The translations under genes and the position numbers were made by a program. The notes under the pieces were generated by a model that had not been told where the DNA came from, did no database searches, and saw only the letters and a list, made by a program, of their open reading frames with translations. A stretch of 64,000 nucleotides of DNA from Usnea hakonensis (lineage: Eukaryota; Ascomycota; Lecanoromycetes; Lecanorales; Parmeliaceae): contig BLJB01000106.1 in assembly GCA_013423325.1 (NCBI GenBank), positions 1 through 64,000 on the forward strand. The letters run 5' to 3'. Shown here piece after piece: positions 59,564-64,000 of the stretch; the first letter of the stretch is position 1, and each line of letters opens with the position of its first letter.

Positions 59564-60707
59564 TATTCTTCCATAAAGGTAGGAGGTTGATTTGGCACGG
59601 AGGATATGAAATTAAGGTCAAGAACGCAGGAACCATGTGGGGGACGGCAGGCACTTCAGGGGAACGGCATCAAAATTAAAAGGAGGCTCAAAGCAACAGA
59701 GCAGAACGCGTTTCGGAAAGTTGGTAGTCCAATCAATGAGGTGCGTCTTTAGCAGATTGGATGGAGAAGACATGTTGGATCTTTTGAAATGCGGTAGGAC
59801 CTTTTTTTGATACTATGCACCAATGTTATGCTTGCAAAATGTCCTTCCCCGCACATAGCTCGCATGGCGTTTGCAGGATGCATTAGTGCGATTGGCGATG
59901 AGTATAGTGAAGACCAATGAAGCACATGGCCAATCGAAGCTATCATTTGGCGGTCAGGGACTCAGGGAGACGCGCATTAAGAGACAAGGATCGGTTGACA
60001 GGCATTGGAAAGCTCTCGGTAGTCGGCTCGCTGACAATGACAAAGATTTTGCCATAAAACTTTGATAACAAGTGAAGTAGGGTACCGTGAATGACGTAGG
60101 CTACAACCCGTTCCTGATTCCCGAAGCGACACTGATGTTGAAGTTACCTAAGGTATGCTCTATAGTACTAGTACATCCCCTAGAGCGTGGGATACAGAGA
60201 GGCTTGATTCAGATAGAAAGGCGGGAAAGAAGGAAGAAGAGACGGGTCGGAAGAAAGGATCAAAGTTTTTAAAATAAACTAAAGTAGAGTAAGGTAATTA
60301 AAGTAGTCTCCGCTCTGGCGGCAGTCTGACATTCGAGCGCTTAAAACGCCCATGTACCTAAGGTAACCAAGATACATCACTCTCTTCCATTAATATTAAT
60401 ATTATTATTAACCAATCGATCTTCTATCGTCATTAGATAAACCCACCCGTCGATGATCGAATTTTCTTTCCCAGCATCTAGTCCCGCCCTCTAGCATCAT
60501 CGAGATGGCCAAAGCAAATCGGTGATCCGGCCTCGGCGACGAAGCCATCCGAGTCGGTAAACCTTCCCCGCTCAAAAAACACTCCGCCGGACACCGACGC
60601 TTCCTACAAAACCGCGGAGCAAAGCATCAAAAAGGAACCACGTCAAGAACGAAATATCTGACCTCACCCACCTTACCCACCTAGCTTCCCCCCCCTCCCA
60701 ACCAACA
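59564..60707. promoter_or_regulatory. Divergent upstream region, membrane protein and cupin
   Basis: Non-coding 1.1 kb between divergent genes. AT-rich near 60270-60420 (including a TTAATATT run) and strongly C-rich in the 60 bases before the cupin start. No operator was recognised. Confidence 0.4.
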
Positions 60708-61313
60708 ATGACGACCCCCCGCCCCACCAACGAAACCCAACTCTCCACCGGCCTCCCCGGCCTCACCCACCACATAACAAGCCACTCCCCCACGGGCCGG
60801 GCCATCATCGAAACCTCCCGCCCCGGCCACTGGACCCCCTACATAAACAGCAGCATGGCCTTCGACGTCGTCTACACCACCTCCCAATTCCCCCCTCAAA
60901 TGACCGCCAACGCCGACCTCGCCGCCCACGCCCAAGTGATCCAAAGCCAGCAACTAGGGCTCGTGAACCCCAACGGGACCGTCGCTCGGATCGTGGATTT
61001 CAGTCCCGGAGCAGCGCCGTTGATGCACAGGACGCAGTCGTTGGATTACGGGTGCGTGTTGGAAGGGGAGGTGGAGATGGTGTTGGATGATGGGGTGGGG
61101 CGGGTGATGCGGAGAGGGGACGTGGCCGTGCAGCGGGGCACGAACCATGGGTGGCGGAATACGAGTGAGACGGAGTGGGCGCGCATGTTTTTTGTGCTGC
61201 AGGAGAGTGAGAAGGTGCAGGTTGGAGGGGAGGAGTTGGGGGCGGATTTGAGTAGTGCGGGGAGTGACGAGCAGGGGCTGTTGGGGGGCAAGGGGGTGGG
61301 GGCGAAGGTTTGA
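60708..61313 (+). CDS. Cupin-domain protein, 201 aa
   Basis: Single exon. A small one-cupin protein: motif 1 region APLMHRTQSLDYGCVLEGEVEM and motif 2 region RRGDVAVQRGTNHGWRN. Likely metal-site residues are His107 and His147, with Glu119 nearby; the usual HxH pair of motif 1 is reduced to one His, as in many fungal cupins of this group. WARMFFVLQESEKV follows the barrel. No signal peptide. Such cupins often sit in secondary-metabolite or catabolic loci as isomerases, decarboxylases or dioxygenases, but here the neighbours are two membrane proteins. The reaction is unknown. Confidence 0.85.
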   Translation: MTTPRPTNETQLSTGLPGLTHHITSHSPTGRAIIETSRPGHWTPYINSSMAFDVVYTTSQFPPQMTANADLAAHAQVIQSQQLGLVNPNGTVARIVDFSPGAAPLMHRTQSLDYGCVLEGEVEMVLDDGVGRVMRRGDVAVQRGTNHGWRNTSETEWARMFFVLQESEKVQVGGEELGADLSSAGSDEQGLLGGKGVGAKV

Positions 61314-61558
61314 TGGGAAGGGGTGGGACCGGAAAGGGGCGTGATGAGCTTATGATAAAAAATAGATGTGCGTGGAGCTTTCTGTGGTCAAGCTACCGGG
61401 CCATCTTTTTAGAGTGGTTAGAAAGTTGTCAAGCAAATGGTGTCTTCTGATGCATTCACTTCTATATGTGATGGACCCCTCGGACCGAGATACCCCTCTG
61501 CTGGGTCTACGCATCAAAGGCTCGTCCGCAACTGCAACATTCTGTAAGCCGGAGCATT

Positions 61559-63051
61559 TCACACCGACTCTTCCGTTCTGACCTACTCAATGTCACAGTC
61601 AGTCCCCGTATCCTCCCATCTTCAAGAGCCGCCTGAAGAAGACACTCACCATATCCTGCCTCAACAATATACGATTATTCGGCACACTCGGCCCAAACCC
61701 CTCCCGACCCTCCGCCTTCATACTTTTCGAAATGACCGTGTTCGGCGCACCGCCTTGTTCCACCGCCGCAACCTGATCATACGAATCCCTCGGGTCTTGC
61801 GAATCAATCTCCAGAAACGTTCCGTGATGGATCGTCCCCAACCGCATAGCCTCGGTGGGGTATTTGGGGGAGCGGATACCCGAGGTGGAGCGACCGGATG
61901 AGGAAGGGTTTCGTCGTTTGTAGGCGGATTGGGAGCCCGCGCGCTTGTTGAGGAGCCAGCCGAAGGAGGGGAGGCAGGAGACCAGTACGGCTAGGAATGG
62001 TTAGATTCATTCGATAGGAAAGGCTGAAGGTGGGTGGCATGGCAATGTGATGATGATGCTTACCAACGCTCGCTTCGATCTGGGACCATAAAGCCAGCCA
62101 TATCGGATCAACGTGGTGCTCCTTTGTTGCTCTGGTTTGGAAGACGCGAACAAAGGCTACGGCGATGATGAAGAAGCCCAGGCAGAAGAGCGCCGCCAGG
62201 CCAGCTTTTTGTTTCCGGTTGACGCCAATAAGTCCTAGGAGCAGATGTAGAGGTAAGGCCATGACTTTAGAATTGGATTAGCCAAAGATCAGGGTAGAGA
62301 GGAGTACAAGGGTAAGTGCCCCTACTTAAGAGATCGCAAGCGATATCGACGGCTGTAGAATAGTAAAGACTGTCATTCGACACCCCAACGTCTCTCGAGG
62401 TATCGCAATCGCCTATCGATATTAGCTTAGGACTAGACGGCAAGCATACGTAGACGCCGTACCTATCTTGAAGTAGGACGAAAGTGGGCTACAAGCCTCA
62501 AATTGCAAAGCCCAGCATCCCACATAGGTCAGAGCCGCAAAGGCCACCACCGCCCACCAGGCATATAGATATCTCCGTGAAAGTCTATCGAACAAGCTCT
62601 TGTAGAATACCAGAATCGAAAGTTTGACCGCCCACACACAAGTCCAGAAGAGCACGATGATGCCAAATTGGATTCTAAGGTAGTGATTCGCTCGCTCCTC
62701 GAATATAGCCATGGTCTCGGGAGACAGTGGGGGTTTGCCTGCGGCGGCCAAGTCCAGATCGAACATGATGGGTATGATCTGACAGTACAAGCCCGCCATC
62801 CCAATCAGAGTGGCAAGGGCTAGTAACACGAGTACGTCGGAGAAGAGTACATTATCAACGGTCGTCTTCTTGGCGATGAAGAGACGGATAGCGAATCGGA
62901 AGACAACGAGGGTAATCGCAACAGCTGTGAAGACCCAGATGATGCTCTGCAGTTCGCGTCAGTTGTGGACAGAGGATGCACGACTAGCAGACGTGGGACG
63001 AACGAGGAGCTTTGAAGGCGTCAGTCCGCCAACGTCGCCCGGCGACATCAT
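61559..63051 (-). CDS. Second fungal rhodopsin-domain membrane protein
   Basis: Six exons, 63051-63004, 62946-62463, 62412-62326, 62264-62064, 61990-61650, 61582-61559, total 1185 nt, 394 aa; introns 57, 50, 61, 73 and 67 nt. The start is a tandem ATG ATG giving MMSPGDVGGLTPSKLL. Markers: IIWVFTAVAITLVVFRFAI, FGIIVLFWTCVWAVKLSIL, AALTYVGCWALQFEACSPL, SLYYSTAVDIACDLLIMAL, NRKQKAGLAALFCLGF and LVSCLPSFGWLLNKRAGS. The cytosolic tail is Ser/Arg-rich. The last intron is inferred from a GTGAGT donor after RQDM; it gives the ending VRTEESV. Without it the frame stops at 61599. Same family as the 57945-59563 gene, but too different to be a recent duplicate. Confidence 0.85.
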
Positions 63052-63505
63052 CGTTGCCTCTCCCACGAGTAGATGGACAAGTCACAGGATGCAGATGGAG
63101 GAGAATGGAAGAAGACATTGTGAAAGAAACCATCATGTATTGCTTGGAGTTCTAAATTGCTGCCCCTCGTAACGAAGGTCAAGTATGCAAGGAGCGATCA
63201 TGCAAGGGGCGGAAGAGGCTTTATCATTTGGGATGCAAGGGCCTGCATTGATGGGAGGCCAATAAAAAGACGTTGAGCTCCTTAGCTACATGTAAGCGAA
63301 TTAAAATTCCAAAAAGCTCAGTGCAAAATATGTGCAACAAGTGTCATAAGTGATGAAAAGGTCCAAGTCTACAAGTCTGAGCGTCATTCTGAGGTCATTG
63401 CGAGTCTCGGCTAGAGTAGCGACCATGGCCATGCTCATTCCCCCATGGGCAGCCTCCATCAGCTGCCAATTCTTCAAGAATTAACCTTTTCGAGCGTATC
63501 ATCAG
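63052..63505. other. Divergent spacer, nothing seen
   Basis: Upstream region shared by the minus-strand membrane protein and the plus-strand TatD-type gene. No repeat or RNA was recognised. Confidence 0.4.
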
Positions 63506-64000
63506 ATGCACAGAACCCGACGTTGTATATCTGAAGCAAAGAACTTTTCGCCGACTCCAACGGCTGCGAGGCCCTTGCTTTCCGCGCTTAGTAGCCACTC
63601 GGCCCTCAGACCTGCTTATCAGGTGGTCAAAAGAGCAATGTCGCAGTACAAATATTCCGATGTGAGCCTAACGGAAATCAAGAATATCGAGACCCGGACG
63701 TTGATACTGGCTCATAGGTTGGCATCAACCTCACAGATTCAACATTCAGAGGGGAGTACCACGGCAAACAGCATCACGAGGATGACACAGAGCATGTCAT
63801 TAATAGAGCTGTCAATCTCGGATGTTCAAAGTTCATGGTGACTGGTTCTGATTTGGCCGAGTCGAAAAAGGCCCTTGCTCTCGCGGAGCAATACCCGGGA
63901 CGCTGTTACGCCACTGTAGGCGTCCACCCATGCCATGCAGGATCCTTTGATCGGCATCCCGGCGGGCCTACAAGTTTGCTACAGGAGCTCGAGACCCTAG
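63506..64000 (+). CDS. TatD-family metal-dependent nuclease (3' truncated by window)
   Basis: TatD-type metallo-DNase with a TIM-barrel amidohydrolase fold. Exon 1 63506-63661, intron 63662-63717 (56 nt, GTGAGC..CATAG), exon 2 from 63718 to the window end. Splicing joins SQYKYSD to VGINLTDSTFRGEYHGKQHH, the family N-terminus (INLTD). Next come VINRAVNLGCSKFMVTGSDL and YATVGVHPCHAG, with the GVHP metal-site histidine. An ATG at 63638 (MSQYKYSD) gives the short cytosolic form; the upstream ATG at 63506 adds 44 residues rich in Arg, Ser and Ala that could be a mitochondrial presequence. The rest of the catalytic domain lies beyond the window. Confidence 0.88.

Overview
The window is nuclear DNA from a filamentous ascomycete (Pezizomycotina). 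The signs are protein genes broken by many short introns (mostly 46-110 nt, GT..AG, with CTAAC/CTGAC-like branch sites), fungal-specific families (LsdA-like protein, fungal rhodopsin-type membrane proteins, A-T-R NRPS-like reductase, DUF6606/DUF3638 giant protein) and long intergenic stretches of low-complexity DNA. The class cannot be fixed from the sequence. No tRNA, rRNA, intact transposon or CRISPR array was recognised. Exon joins below were worked out by hand; for every complete model except the first the summed exon length is a multiple of three.

1-19 kb: a secreted Cys-containing fungal protein (941-2474, minus), a secreted type-B carboxylesterase (3635-5623, minus) with an apparent 5-nt micro-exon, a Bor1-type SLC4 borate/anion transporter (6344-8608, plus), an unrecognised 637-aa protein (8975-10944, minus), a PHO84-type phosphate permease (11873-14027, plus) and a 706-aa ankyrin-like protein with a helical fungal N-terminal domain (15131-17421, plus). 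About 2.5 kb of repeat-rich, gene-free DNA follows.

20-38 kb: a 3201-aa DUF6606/DUF3638/DUF3645 protein (19961-29944, minus) whose motifs look like a superfamily-2/SecA-type ATPase, a secreted RNase T2 (30794-31747), an LsdA-type protein (32454-33592), an F-box-like protein (34644-35765) and a conserved 257-aa fungal protein (37042-37926), all on the minus strand.

39-57 kb: an aldo/keto reductase (39616-40724), NADP-glutamate dehydrogenase (41516-43140) followed by a recent 145-bp tandem duplication, an A-T-R NRPS-like reductase (45600-49207), an F-box/LRR-like protein (50618-52403, minus), a GC-rich minisatellite, and the large subunit of class I ribonucleotide reductase (54030-57077).

57-64 kb: two fungal rhodopsin-type integral membrane proteins (57945-59563 and 61559-63051, both minus) flank a small cupin (60708-61313, plus). 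A TatD-family nuclease gene runs off the right edge (63506-64000). Most of the window is ordinary housekeeping and secreted-enzyme content. The least understood parts are the giant SF2-like protein, the orphan A-T-R reductase and the membrane-protein/cupin trio.
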